Source of the DNA: CAWUEX02 sp963921305
Lineage (GTDB): Bacteria > Pseudomonadota > Alphaproteobacteria > Rhodospirillales > Rhodospirillaceae
Assembly (NCBI GenBank): GCA_963921305.4
Contig: CAWUEX030000003.1
Coordinates: 496,001-560,000, forward strand
Length of the DNA stretch: 64,000 nt
Direction: 5' to 3'
The stretch's first letter is position 1; each line of letters opens with the position of its first letter. Shown here piece after piece: positions 38,186-47,744 of the stretch. The translations under genes were made by a program, and so were the position numbers. Under the pieces are notes generated by a model, which was not told the DNA's origin, did no database searches, and was given only the letters and a program-made list of their open reading frames with translations.

Positions 38186-38220
38186 CTTGCAATGGTCCCA
38201 CGCCACTCAGGGATTGCTGC

Positions 38221-38237
38221 GGATCAGACGCTGATCC
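38221..38237 (-). promoter_or_regulatory. Perfect hairpin in the clpB leader
   Basis: GGATCAG-CGT-CTGATCC on the minus strand, a 7-base perfect stem with a 3-base loop. It lies between the candidate heat-shock promoter and the clpB start, 36 bases before the ATG. It could stabilise or regulate the mRNA. Confidence 0.45.
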
Positions 38238-38255
38238 GGCACTGCAACTGCAAGG

Positions 38256-38285
38256 AATATTGGTTGCAACATGAATCGCTGCAAG
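38256..38285 (-). promoter_or_regulatory. Candidate RpoH (sigma-32) promoter of clpB
   Basis: On the minus strand CTTGCAG (38279-38285) and CCAATATT (38256-38263) are separated by 15 bases, near the heat-shock consensus CTTGAAA-N11-16-CCCCATNT. It is about 70 bases upstream of the clpB start. Confidence 0.5.
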
Positions 38286-38339
38286 AGGCGGCGGGCACTT
38301 TAATTGACGGTCTGCCCGAGCCAGGCCGAGAATATAGCG

Positions 38340-38864
38340 CTACTCTGCCGCCTTTGATGCACCTTCGTCTGCGTCCGCCGTCTTCTTTGAGGGGCGTCCA
38401 CGCCGGGGCTTTTTGTCCTGCTTGGGCTTTTTCTCTGCATCCGCGTCCGTGGTGACATTATCGCCGGCGGCGGCATCCTTTTGGCCCTGGCCTTCTCCGT
38501 TGGAGGAGTCGACTAGGTCAACTGGACCCTGATTGTTCCCGCCGCTTTGGACCGGGATGGGATCGCCGCCGGATGTGTCGGCATTCCCTGACCCATTCGC
38601 CCGGCGGCGCGCCTCTTGCTGTTCGTTGCGGGCATACACAACGCGGTAATAGTGATCGGCGTGCTGAAAATAGTTCTCTGCAGCGATGCGGTCTCCCTGC
38701 GAAGCCGCATCTCGCGCCAACGTAAGATATTTGTCCATTAATTGCTGAGCGTTGCCGCGATTGCGCCCCGTATTGGGATCGTAATTCCCGCCTCGCCCCT
38801 GAGATCGCTTTCCACCGCTGTTGCGGTTGCGACCCCGCCCCTTAGAACCGGATGACTTTGACAT
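38340..38864 (-). CDS. DUF4167 domain protein
   Basis: 174 residues, very basic at the N-terminus (SKGRGRNRNSGGKRSQGRGG). The conserved DUF4167 core is at about 37-80 (NAQQLMDKYLTLARDAASQGDRIAAENYFQHADHYYRV). The rest is low-complexity and charged, ending in an AT-hook-like KKPRRGRPSKK stretch. RNA or DNA binding is plausible from composition but not established. The gene is typical of alphaproteobacteria and lies between prmC and clpB on the same strand. Confidence 0.88.
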   Translation of the reverse strand: MSKSSGSKGRGRNRNSGGKRSQGRGGNYDPNTGRNRGNAQQLMDKYLTLARDAASQGDRIAAENYFQHADHYYRVVYARNEQQEARRRANGSGNADTSGGDPIPVQSGGNNQGPVDLVDSSNGEGQGQKDAAAGDNVTTDADAEKKPKQDKKPRRGRPSKKTADADEGASKAAE

Positions 38865-39095
38865 TGATGTCTGATGCCGAGTTGTTGGATCGAATTCCTT
38901 ATTAGTTCAGCCATCGCCGCACGGGAAAGTGTCCCGATTCACGGCTCCCGTTGTTCGTCTTTTGGGAGTTGGCTGCGAACGGCCCCAGCCGTCCTAATCA
39001 CCAAGCTTTCGTCTGCGCTGAAACCAGCACCGTCTGGTCGAATGCCTTGGCTAGAACAGATGTTAATCAGGAAGAGTCCAATGTCCAACCTTTTT

Positions 39096-39950
39096 TTACG
39101 GCACTTTCGCTGAGATACAGCGATCCTGACCGGATAGGTCTTTATGCGGCGTTATTTCGCGATATCCGGATTGCTCAAGCAGCTCGCACACGGGAGTGCT
39201 CTGGTCGTAGCCCACCTCGACGACAAACACGCCGCCGCACGCAATCCTGTCCCGCGATTCGGGAATGAGGACGCGATAGGCAGCCAATCCGTCTTCACCA
39301 GCAAACAGAGCTAAGGCTGGATCGAAGTCCCGCACGTCACTGGGTAAGCCCCGCCCTTCGCCGCTGCGAATGTAGGGCGGATTGCTGACGATGAAATCAA
39401 AATTCCCTTGGAAGGCGGACAGCCAGTCCGATACGACGAATCTGGCGCGATCTGACAAGCCAAGCAGTTCCGCATTCTTGCCGGCCACCTGCAAAGCTTG
39501 GGGAGAGAAATCCAGTCCGACCCCGACGGTCGAGGTCCACTCGCTAAGCAGGGACAGTAAAATGCATCCTGACCCTGTTCCTGCATCCAAAATCAGTTTG
39601 GGTGGGCGGCCCTGCTCCGCCGCAATCTTCAACGCAACTTCGACCACTGTTTCCGTATCCGGCCGCGGGTCCAGCGTATTGGCGTCGATCTGAAACGGCA
39701 GGCTCCAAAACTCGCGCTCGCCCAAGATTCGGCTCACCGGCTCATGGTTCTGACGGCGTGAGATCAATTCGTTGAAAACGGATAGGTGATCCTCACTGAT
39801 AGTGAGCTCCCCTTTGGTGACGAGTGAAGAGGCATCGTCATTGAGCACATGCGCAATCAAAATCCTGGCGTCCAGCCGCCCGGACTCGATCCCGGACTCA
39901 GCCAACTTTTGACAGGCGTCTTGCAGGACCTCTTGAAGCTGCCTGGCCAT
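39096..39950 (-). CDS. prmC: Peptide chain release factor N5-glutamine methyltransferase PrmC
   Basis: 284 residues. An N-terminal helical domain (about 1-80) that binds the release factor is followed by a methyltransferase domain with motif I LDAGTGSGCI and the catalytic SNPPYIRSGE. It methylates the Gln of the GGQ motif in release factors. It is directly downstream of prfA, its substrate gene, 16 bases apart, so they form one operon with hisS. Confidence 0.95.
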   Translation of the reverse strand: MARQLQEVLQDACQKLAESGIESGRLDARILIAHVLNDDASSLVTKGELTISEDHLSVFNELISRRQNHEPVSRILGEREFWSLPFQIDANTLDPRPDTETVVEVALKIAAEQGRPPKLILDAGTGSGCILLSLLSEWTSTVGVGLDFSPQALQVAGKNAELLGLSDRARFVVSDWLSAFQGNFDFIVSNPPYIRSGEGRGLPSDVRDFDPALALFAGEDGLAAYRVLIPESRDRIACGGVFVVEVGYDQSTPVCELLEQSGYREITPHKDLSGQDRCISAKVP

Positions 39951-39966
39951 GGTTAAGCCTTCGGCA

Positions 39967-41046
39967 TCACCCGTTCATGGCCGCAAGCTTGGCCGCTTGA
40001 TCTTCGGTGGCCAGTGCATCAACAAATTCATCTAGCGCACCACCTTCCATCATGGCGTCAAGCTTGTAGAGCGTAAGGTTGATCCGGTGATCCGTGACCC
40101 GGCCCTGGGGAAAGTTATACGTTCTTATGCGCTCCGAGCGATCGCCACTGCCCACCTGATCCTTGCGATCCGCCGCCCGCGCCTGGTCTTTCTCAGCTTT
40201 GGCCTGATCGTACAACCGCGCGCGCAGAACCTTCATCGCCTTAGCCCGGTTTTTATGCTGGGATTTTTCATCCTGACACTGGACGACAATATTGGTGGGA
40301 ATATGTGTGATACGCACGGCGCTATCCGTCTTATTGACGTGCTGCCCCCCTGCGCCCTGTGCCCGGTATGTATCGATACGTAAGTCTTTGGCATCGATCT
40401 CGATTTCAACGTCTTCAACTTCAGGCATGATCGCGACAGTGGCCGCGGACGTGTGAATGCGCCCGCCAGCCTCTGTGGTTGGCACACGTTGCACGCGGTG
40501 CACGCCCGATTCAAACTTCAGCCGGCCAAATACATCTTTCCCGGAGACATTGGCGATAGCCTCTTTAAAGCCGCCAATTCCGGTCTCACTGATGTCCATC
40601 ACATCGAAACGCCACCCCTGGGACGAAGCGTACTTTTCGTACATGCGGAAAAGATCCGCCGCGAATAGGGCTGCTTCCTCGCCGCCAGTACCCGCGCGGA
40701 TTTCAAGAAGCGCATTCCGCGAGTCATCGGAGTCTTTCGGAATAAGCATGAGTTGCAACTCATGCTCCAGGCCAGGCACCTGCGCCAGTAGTCCGGTAAG
40801 TTCTTCCTCAGCAAGCGCTTTCATTTCGCTGTCGCCCCCAGCCTCTTCAAGCAGCGCCTGGGCCTCTTCGATTTCTTGCCTGTGTCTTTCGACCTGCTGA
40901 ATTTTTTCGACAATTGGGGTGAGCTCGGACAGCTCTTTCCCCATCTCCGACATGGATTTGGAGTCGAGGTCCCGGTCTGTCGCCAAGCGCGACTGAAGTT
41001 CCTCGTGCCGCGCAACGATCTTGCTGAGACTTTCGTTCAGGCTCAT
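39967..41046 (-). CDS. prfA: Peptide chain release factor 1
   Basis: 359 residues from MSLNESLSKI (ATG 41046), the length of typical RF1; a longer frame to 41097 overlaps hisS. The codon-recognition loop is in RVPTTEAGGRIHTSA (PxT motif) and the hydrolysis motif is in GAGGQHVNKTDSAVR. It terminates translation at UAA and UAG. The start is 4 bases from the hisS stop and prmC follows. Confidence 0.97.
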   Translation of the reverse strand: MSLNESLSKIVARHEELQSRLATDRDLDSKSMSEMGKELSELTPIVEKIQQVERHRQEIEEAQALLEEAGGDSEMKALAEEELTGLLAQVPGLEHELQLMLIPKDSDDSRNALLEIRAGTGGEEAALFAADLFRMYEKYASSQGWRFDVMDISETGIGGFKEAIANVSGKDVFGRLKFESGVHRVQRVPTTEAGGRIHTSAATVAIMPEVEDVEIEIDAKDLRIDTYRAQGAGGQHVNKTDSAVRITHIPTNIVVQCQDEKSQHKNRAKAMKVLRARLYDQAKAEKDQARAADRKDQVGSGDRSERIRTYNFPQGRVTDHRINLTLYKLDAMMEGGALDEFVDALATEDQAAKLAAMNG

Positions 41047-41050
41047 GAAT

Positions 41051-42313
41051 TCAAGACCCGGAGTCCAGGCTGGCCAAGGCTTCGACGAGTTCATCAAGCT
41101 TCACCTGGTCTTGCTGCCCGGTGTCGAGATCCCGCAATGAAACAGACTGGCTTTTGAGCTCGTCCTCGCCCACCAACACGGCAGCCCGGGCATTGATTTT
41201 GTCTGCCCGCTTGAGACGGCGCTTCATATTTCCCGAATAGCCGAGGTCACACGTGTGCCCCGCCATCCGTATGTCATGTGCAATCGTCACAGCCTGGGAT
41301 ATGAGGTCGGGCGACACGGGTATGACCGCGACCGGCCTGGTTCGTTCATCGGTTCCAGGTGACAACAGAGAGAGTCTCTCGATACCAGCGGCCCATCCCA
41401 CTGCCGGCGTCGACGGCCCTCCCATTTGCTCGACGAGCCCATCATATCGTCCACCAGCAAGAACAGTGCCTTGGGCACCCAGCGACGTTGTCGTGAACTC
41501 AAAAGCAGTATGGCAATAATAGTCCAGGCCGCGCACGAGCCTTGGATTCTCTTGGTAGGAAATTCCCAGAGACGCAAGACCGGACTTCACCTCATCGAAG
41601 AACGCCGCGGACTCGGCGTTAAGGAAGTCCCCAAACTGCGGCGCATCGGCAACAATCGCTTTGTCTTGTTCCGATTTGGAGTCGAGTATGCGCATCGGAT
41701 TTTTCACCAGCCGTTCGCGGCTGTCCTCTGATAGCCCATTTTTGTGATTCGAAAAGAATTTAACGAGGGCCTCGCGGTACGCCTCGCGGCTTGACGAATC
41801 GCCGAGAGAATTGATTTCAAGCGTCACGTGTTCAGCCAATCCAAGCTCGGACAACAGCTGGGACGCCAGCGCGATTACCTCGATATCGGCAATGGGTGTG
41901 TCCGGCCCAACGAGCTCAACACCGATTTGGTGAAACTGCCGCTGCCGGCCTTTTTGAGGCCGTTCATGCCGAAACATAGGACCGGCGTAGAACGCTTTCC
42001 AAGGCAGGTGCTGGGCCATGCCGTTGGAAATGAAGGCGCGTGCAACACCCGCTGTGCCCTCGGGCCGTAATGTGATGCTCTCCCCGCCGTTCGTTTCAAA
42101 GGTGTACATCTCCTTGGTCACGATGTCGGACGTGTCTCCTAGGGTGCGGGAAAACACATCGGTAAACTCGAAGATTGGGGTCGCGATTTCCTCGAACCCG
42201 TACAAACCCGCAACCCGGCGTGCGGCGTCAACCACAGCGCGATGCTTGGCATGGTCTTCCGCAAGCAGGTCATGAGTTCCACGAACGGGTTGCAATCCAG
42301 ACACGATCAGCAC
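41051..42313 (-). CDS. hisS: Histidyl-tRNA synthetase
   Basis: 420 residues from a GTG at 42313 (GTG 42304 is an alternative). Class II motifs are visible: LRPEGTAGVARAF and AGPMFRHERPQKGRQRQFHQIGVE (motif 2), the histidine-specific RGLDYYCHTAFEF, and the C-terminal motif 3 (AVGWAAGIERL) followed by an anticodon-binding domain. It charges tRNA-His. It lies between ispG and prfA in one leftward run. Confidence 0.96.
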   Translation of the reverse strand: MLIVSGLQPVRGTHDLLAEDHAKHRAVVDAARRVAGLYGFEEIATPIFEFTDVFSRTLGDTSDIVTKEMYTFETNGGESITLRPEGTAGVARAFISNGMAQHLPWKAFYAGPMFRHERPQKGRQRQFHQIGVELVGPDTPIADIEVIALASQLLSELGLAEHVTLEINSLGDSSSREAYREALVKFFSNHKNGLSEDSRERLVKNPMRILDSKSEQDKAIVADAPQFGDFLNAESAAFFDEVKSGLASLGISYQENPRLVRGLDYYCHTAFEFTTTSLGAQGTVLAGGRYDGLVEQMGGPSTPAVGWAAGIERLSLLSPGTDERTRPVAVIPVSPDLISQAVTIAHDIRMAGHTCDLGYSGNMKRRLKRADKINARAAVLVGEDELKSQSVSLRDLDTGQQDQVKLDELVEALASLDSGS

Positions 42314-42346
42314 AAACCTTCTAATGGTTGGGTGAGATGCTAGCCG

Positions 42347-43486
42347 CTACTCGGCGGCGCGTGTGCCGGCAGGATCGCCTTCGGTAGCCGCTGCAGCCTC
42401 GATCTCTTGCGCCCTCTTTTCGATCAAGGCGACGAGATGGTCAATCTTCTTGTCATCGGTGATGTTGTGATCGGCGAAACCGGAGACGTACACCTTGTGA
42501 GCGCCGTTTCCGCCGCCGGTAATGCCGAAATCGGTCAGCTTCGCCTCACCGGGACCGTTGACCACGCAGCCAATGATGGAAAGAGACATCGATGTCGAAA
42601 TATGCGACAGGCGCGCCTCAAGGGTTTCGACCGTTTTGATGACATCGAAGCCCTGGCGAGCACAAGATGGGCACGACACAATTCGAACGCCACGATGGCG
42701 CAAATCCAAGGCCTTCAATATTTCGAAACCGGCTTTTATTTCCTCGACCGGATCCGCCGACAACGACACCCGTATGGTATCGCCGATACCGGCCCAGAGC
42801 AGATTGCCAATCCCGATGGCGGATTTCACGGTCCCAGTGCGCAGCCCGCCAGCCTCTGTGATGCCTAGGTGAAGCGGGTAGTCGCATTGGTCTGCGAGTG
42901 ATTGGTAGGCCGCAACCGCCAAAAAGACGTCCGACGCCTTCACGCTGATTTTAAAATCAAGAAAGTCGTGATCCTCAAGAATGCCCGCATGAAACAAAGC
43001 GCTCTCGACGAGTGCCTCAGGATTAGGTTCTCCATATTTTTCGAGCAAATGGCGTTCGAGACTACCCGCGTTCACGCCAATGCGGATACTGCACCCATGA
43101 TCTTTCGCCGCATTCACGACATCTCTGACACGGTCTGCAGACCCGATGTTGCCCGGATTGATGCGCAGGCACGCCGCCCCCGCTTTCGCAGCTTCAATCG
43201 CGCGCTGATGATGGAAATGAATATCAGCGACGATAGGCACATCAACCGATGCGACGATCTTTTCTAGGGCCGCTGTCGCGTCTTTGTCTGGACAGGAGAC
43301 ACGGACGATATCTGCTCCAGCTTCCTCCAAGCCTTTAATCTGCCGGACAGTCGCGTCAACGTCTGACGTGACTGTGTTGGTCATTGATTGCACCGTGATG
43401 GGCGCCTCACCTCCGACGGGCACTTTGCCGACAAAAATCTGCCGTGATGTGCGGCGAACGATATCTCTGTAGGGCCTAAGACTCAT
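42347..43486 (-). CDS. ispG: 4-hydroxy-3-methylbut-2-enyl diphosphate synthase IspG
   Basis: 379 residues. A TIM-barrel N-terminal domain (SMTNTVTSDVDATVRQI, VADIHFHHQRAIEA, LRINPGNIGS) is followed by a 4Fe-4S domain with Cys residues in VSCPSCARQGFD and GCVVNGPGEA. It makes HMBPP in the MEP isoprenoid pathway. It lies downstream of the rodZ-like gene and upstream of hisS. Confidence 0.97.
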   Translation of the reverse strand: MSLRPYRDIVRRTSRQIFVGKVPVGGEAPITVQSMTNTVTSDVDATVRQIKGLEEAGADIVRVSCPDKDATAALEKIVASVDVPIVADIHFHHQRAIEAAKAGAACLRINPGNIGSADRVRDVVNAAKDHGCSIRIGVNAGSLERHLLEKYGEPNPEALVESALFHAGILEDHDFLDFKISVKASDVFLAVAAYQSLADQCDYPLHLGITEAGGLRTGTVKSAIGIGNLLWAGIGDTIRVSLSADPVEEIKAGFEILKALDLRHRGVRIVSCPSCARQGFDVIKTVETLEARLSHISTSMSLSIIGCVVNGPGEAKLTDFGITGGGNGAHKVYVSGFADHNITDDKKIDHLVALIEKRAQEIEAAAATEGDPAGTRAAE

Positions 43487-43570
43487 TTTAAGTCCGGAGA
43501 AAAAGGGCAGTTGCGGCGGTTATAACCAATTAGACGGTCAAGCAACAGAGCTGCCGCCAGACCAAGCACG

Positions 43571-45109
43571 TCAGCCGGACGTTAAGCCGGCCCGGAGACT
43601 ATCTGCATTGAGGGGCACACCGCGGCGCACAACACCCTCATTGCCCAGCGGCGGCGCCAGATCGCCGCCTATGAACACATCTAACCCACCAGCGTTTCCG
43701 GTCATCAGGGTCAGGCCCTCACGGTCAGGCACCCGGTACACCTCGCCTTTACGCAAGAGACGTGTGAGCAGCAGATCGTTGCCGTCACGCACCTGGATCC
43801 AGCTGTCCGACTTCGCCCGCAACTCAATCACGAGATTGCCGTCATCGGCGGACGCCACCTGCACGGACTCGGTTTCGCCCGGATCGATCTCGGATGAAGA
43901 AGCGGACTGTTCAGAGATTTCTTCGGCAGTGGCATCGTCCTGGGTAGCTTCAGCATCTGCCACGGCGGTTTGGGTGTCGGACACGGTGGGCGGACTTGCC
44001 GGTTCTTCAATACCGTCCGCCACGACGGGCGATGCGTCTTCCGGTTCAGCCGGCGCGACCGAACGTTCGGGTGTTGAATCTGGTGCGGCCTGAAGCGCGG
44101 AGACTTCGACTTGCACCTCAGGCTCGATCGCCTGAACTGGCTCGGCGATCTCGGATTGGGGCGCTTCGGTGTCCGGTATGACAACCGCGGACGCCACTTC
44201 GGATGCTGCGGGCGCCTCCCCGTCAACATTAACAGGCTCCTCGGATATCGCGGCCGGCGGTGGCGCCGGGACTTCGGCCTCAGTGGGCGAGTCTATGTTT
44301 TCGAGGTCGGCAGCTTCTGTCACTGCGACGGGGTCACTTACCTCGTCAGCCACCATGGGACCGGTTACAAGGGCAATCTCTTGATCAGCCACTTCTTCAG
44401 TGGTCTGGGCTGGCAGTATTTCCGCGTCCGCGTTGGAGCTGGTCTCGGCTTGAGGTGGTTCCGGCGCAGCAGCTTGAGACGCGATAGCGGGCTCAGGGTC
44501 CGCAGCGGCGGCGACCTCAACTTCAGCCTCTGACTCACCTTCGCCCATCGCCAGCGCGTCCGGCGAACTCGCCCCATCGATGAGAACCGCGAGCCGTTCG
44601 GGCACTTCCTGTATGAGGTCGACCGCTGTCCGCTCATTATTCGTGAATACAAACCAACCACTGTACACGAACATTCCAAGAGCCACGGCGATGGCCAAAA
44701 GGCTGCCGTTGGGAAGGCCGCTTTCGACATTGTGTACAGAGAACTCGAAACGCGTGGGCGTGACCGCGCCGCTCATTTCGTCACGCAGGCGCCTTACGAC
44801 TGCGTCGCCGTCAAGACCCAGGTAATCGGCGTAGGCTCTGACGAAACCGATCGAGTACGCGGTACCGGGCAAATCCTCAAAACGGCTGTCCTCAATCGCG
44901 ACAAGGTATCCGTAACGGATCTTAAGAATACGGGCGATCTCTTGAAGGTCGCCTCCGGCCCGCATCCGTGTCGCACACAAAAGTGCGCCAATGTGATCCG
45001 CTTGAACAGGGTCTTCGGCATAACTTGCGTTGGAGACCAGTTCACCATCAGCCTGATCCACAGAGTCAGAACCGGCGTGAATGCCGCGAAAGGGGTCTGA
45101 TTTATTCAA
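43571..45109 (-). CDS. RodZ-like protein: HTH domain, membrane helix, acidic linker, DUF4115
   Basis: 512 residues. A RodZ-type helix-turn-helix (about 36-110; HIGALLCATRMRAGGDLQEI, YSIGFVRAYADYLGLD) is followed by a single membrane segment (LLAIAVALGMFVYSGWFVF, about 135-155). A roughly 230-residue linker very rich in Ala, Pro, Glu and Val spans the periplasm. A C-terminal DUF4115 domain (LVIELRAKSDSWIQVRDGND to GEVYRVPD) completes it. It probably links MreB filaments to the envelope and helps set cell shape. It lies upstream of ispG, as in many proteobacteria. Confidence 0.88.
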   Translation of the reverse strand: MNKSDPFRGIHAGSDSVDQADGELVSNASYAEDPVQADHIGALLCATRMRAGGDLQEIARILKIRYGYLVAIEDSRFEDLPGTAYSIGFVRAYADYLGLDGDAVVRRLRDEMSGAVTPTRFEFSVHNVESGLPNGSLLAIAVALGMFVYSGWFVFTNNERTAVDLIQEVPERLAVLIDGASSPDALAMGEGESEAEVEVAAAADPEPAIASQAAAPEPPQAETSSNADAEILPAQTTEEVADQEIALVTGPMVADEVSDPVAVTEAADLENIDSPTEAEVPAPPPAAISEEPVNVDGEAPAASEVASAVVIPDTEAPQSEIAEPVQAIEPEVQVEVSALQAAPDSTPERSVAPAEPEDASPVVADGIEEPASPPTVSDTQTAVADAEATQDDATAEEISEQSASSSEIDPGETESVQVASADDGNLVIELRAKSDSWIQVRDGNDLLLTRLLRKGEVYRVPDREGLTLMTGNAGGLDVFIGGDLAPPLGNEGVVRRGVPLNADSLRAGLTSG

Positions 45110-45316
45110 TGGTGACTCTACGGCTCAACCAGGTATTGGAGCGAAACTGCCCAGGAAATGCCCTCAACAAACGAGAGGGGCGGACTCAGAACATACGCCA
45201 ACTGTTGAGGGAAAAGTGTACCATATTGATTCTATTAGAACAAATGCAGCCCGTGGCGGATGGCGCCCGCGCAGACAGGGTTGAAGTCGAAACCGATAGG
45301 GGTACGGAAGACCCCG

Positions 45317-46339
45317 TCAGGGACGTCTTTTGGAGAGCGCCGTATTAGCCTGATCAACGATCTCACTGATGATTTCGGCAGTGGACTGCTCTTGAGTCAC
45401 CATCCCGACGCTTTGCCCCGCCATAAGGGACCCGCGTTCGATGTCACCATCGATCACAGCCCGCCGCAGGGCGCCGGCCCAGAAGTGCTCGATCTCCAAC
45501 TGCGCCTGCTTTTGATCCACTTCACCCGCAGTGAACTTTTCGATCACGGCGCGCTGAGTGGCCAAGAATTCTTCTGTTCCTGCATTCGCCAGCGCACGTA
45601 CCGGAATGACCGGAAACCGTTTGTCTAGTTGTATCGTGACGACTGCATCTCGCGCGTTGCCCTTGATAAAGGCTTTCTTGAATAACGGATGCGCAATGCT
45701 CTCATGGGCACAGACGAAGCGCGTTCCCATTTGAACGCCGGCGGCACCCATATCAAGATAGTTGACGATGGCTTCGCCCCGCCCAATTCCGCCCGCGACA
45801 AAAACCGGCAGGTCAGCCGCCTGCGGCAAGATCTCTTGCGCCAACACACTTGTCGCCACCGGGCCAATGTGACCACCGGCCTCACTGCCCTCAATGACCA
45901 GCGCGTCGGCGCCCATTTTTGTCAACCGCTTGGCGATCACCACCGCAGGTGCAAAACAAATAACCTGAGCGCCGTGATCTTTCACGGCCGTGATCGCCTT
46001 CGACGACGGCAACCCCCCAGCCAAAACCACATGAGACACCTTGTTCGCGCCGCACACGTCGATGAGGGCGTCGAGATCAGGGTGCATGGTGATCAGATTG
46101 ACGCCGAACGGCTTGGTGGTCAGGGCTTGTGTTGCTTTTATTTCATCGTCCAGCAGATCAGGCGTCATTGACCCGCAGGCGATGACACCGAAGCCGCCGG
46201 CATTGGAAATAGCCGCCACCAGGTTCCGCTCCGACACCCAGGTCATGGCACCGCCCAGGATGGCGTACTCGCACCCCAGGAAATCTGTCCCTTTTTTCCA
46301 GAGAGCCTGAAGGGTTTCTGACGGCGGCATAGGGGTCAT
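45317..46339 (-). CDS. Nitronate monooxygenase (2-nitropropane dioxygenase family)
   Basis: 340 residues from ATG 46339; a TTG at 46354 overlapping the lysC stop (TTGA) is possible. It is an FMN-dependent TIM barrel: NLVAAISNAGGFGVIACGS, the family motif EGSEAGGHIG, and FVAGGIGRGEAIVNYLDMGAAGVQMGTRF. It oxidises alkyl nitronates; FabK-type enoyl reductases share the fold and cannot be excluded. It lies directly downstream of lysC and may be co-transcribed. Confidence 0.88.
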   Translation of the reverse strand: MTPMPPSETLQALWKKGTDFLGCEYAILGGAMTWVSERNLVAAISNAGGFGVIACGSMTPDLLDDEIKATQALTTKPFGVNLITMHPDLDALIDVCGANKVSHVVLAGGLPSSKAITAVKDHGAQVICFAPAVVIAKRLTKMGADALVIEGSEAGGHIGPVATSVLAQEILPQAADLPVFVAGGIGRGEAIVNYLDMGAAGVQMGTRFVCAHESIAHPLFKKAFIKGNARDAVVTIQLDKRFPVIPVRALANAGTEEFLATQRAVIEKFTAGEVDQKQAQLEIEHFWAGALRRAVIDGDIERGSLMAGQSVGMVTQEQSTAEIISEIVDQANTALSKRRP

Positions 46340-46350
46340 TGGAGCCACGT

Positions 46351-47562
46351 TCAAGCCGCGTCCAACTCGAACGCCGTGTGAAGCGAGCGCAAGGCGAGCT
46401 CCGTGTACTCCTCGGCAATAAGCACACTGACCTTGATCTCTGACGTGGAGATCACCTGAATATTGATGCCCTTGTCCGCCAGCGCTTTGAACATGGTCTT
46501 GGCGACACCGGCATGAGACCGCATCCCAACACCAATCACCGACACCTTAACGACTTCGCCGTCGGTCTGAAGGTCCCTGAACTTGATGTCCGAGGCGGAG
46601 GTCACCGCTTGTTTGGCGCGGTCCAGATCACCGCGGCCGACCGTAAACGTGACATCGGTCGTGCCGTCTTCCGACACGTTCTGGACGATCATGTCGATAT
46701 TTATATTGGCGTCAGCCAACGAGCCGAAAATTGACGCAGCTATGCCGGGCCGGTCTTCAACACTGATCAGCGTCACCTTCGCTTCATCCCGGCTATAGGC
46801 AATGCCGCTCACGACTTCCTGTTCCACGATTTCTTCCTCGTCACACACCAGGGTTCCTGGCTCTTCCTTGAATGATGACAAAACCTGCAGGCGCACATGA
46901 TGGTTCATCGCCAATTCTACAGAGCGGGTCTGCAGCACTTTGGCACCGAGCGATGCCATCTCCAGCATTTCTTCATACGTGATCTTATCGAGCTTGCGCG
47001 CAGCCGGAACGATACGGGGATCAGTCGTGTACACACCGTCGACGTCCGTATAGATGTCACACCTGTCCGCCTTCAGCGCAGCAGCCAACGCAACAGCCGT
47101 CGTATCTGAACCGCCCCGCCCGAGGGTCGTGACCCTGCGGTCCTCTCCGACGCCCTGAAACCCGGGCACCACAGCAACCTGGCCAGAAGTGAGACGCTCA
47201 ATGAGTCCTTGCGTCTCTATCGATTGAACCCGCGCCTTGCCATGAACGCCGTCGGTCCGCACGGGAATTTGCCATCCCAGCCAAGAGCGCGCATCAACGC
47301 CCAGCGCCTGCAGGGCCATCGCCAGTAATCCGCTGGTGACCTGTTCGCCCGTTGAAACGACGACGTCATATTCCCGCGCGTCATGCATCGGTGCGATGTC
47401 GGAGCAATACTCAACCAGCTGATTGGTCACGCCAGCCATCGCGGAGACGACCACGGCAACTTCATTCCCCGCATCAACCTCTGCCTTGACGCGTTCGGCG
47501 ACCGCTCTGATCCGGTCTAGATCGGCGACAGACGTCCCGCCAAATTTTTGCACAATCCGCAT
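46351..47562 (-). CDS. lysC: Aspartate kinase
   Basis: 403 residues. The N-terminal kinase domain has KFGGTSVADLDRI and GRGGSDTTAVALAAAL. Two C-terminal ACT domains (from about residue 265: VTLISVEDRPGIAASIF and VSVIGVGMRSHAGVAKTMF) give feedback control by lysine or threonine. It catalyses the first step of Lys, Thr and Met synthesis. Divergent from ubiG. Confidence 0.97.
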   Translation of the reverse strand: MRIVQKFGGTSVADLDRIRAVAERVKAEVDAGNEVAVVVSAMAGVTNQLVEYCSDIAPMHDAREYDVVVSTGEQVTSGLLAMALQALGVDARSWLGWQIPVRTDGVHGKARVQSIETQGLIERLTSGQVAVVPGFQGVGEDRRVTTLGRGGSDTTAVALAAALKADRCDIYTDVDGVYTTDPRIVPAARKLDKITYEEMLEMASLGAKVLQTRSVELAMNHHVRLQVLSSFKEEPGTLVCDEEEIVEQEVVSGIAYSRDEAKVTLISVEDRPGIAASIFGSLADANINIDMIVQNVSEDGTTDVTFTVGRGDLDRAKQAVTSASDIKFRDLQTDGEVVKVSVIGVGMRSHAGVAKTMFKALADKGINIQVISTSEIKVSVLIAEEYTELALRSLHTAFELDAA

Positions 47563-47744
47563 GTATCAACCTATCAGAGCAGCAGGCTCACCTGCGCCAG
47601 GCCCGCAATTTGTCGAGGGCGCCCAATGGCCCAGCAGAACTCGTGACCTCGGGCGTGTGAGTTTGCTATGGATGACGTTCGGCCCATCCGAGTCCCAGGC
47701 CGCCGTATACATACTGAAACGCCCCAATGGAGGAAAGACGCAAT

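Noticed and set aside
38508..38518. AGTCGACT inside the DUF4167 gene resembling the 26286/26415 repeat core
   Set aside because: Only an 8-base palindrome within coding sequence; chance occurrence is likely.
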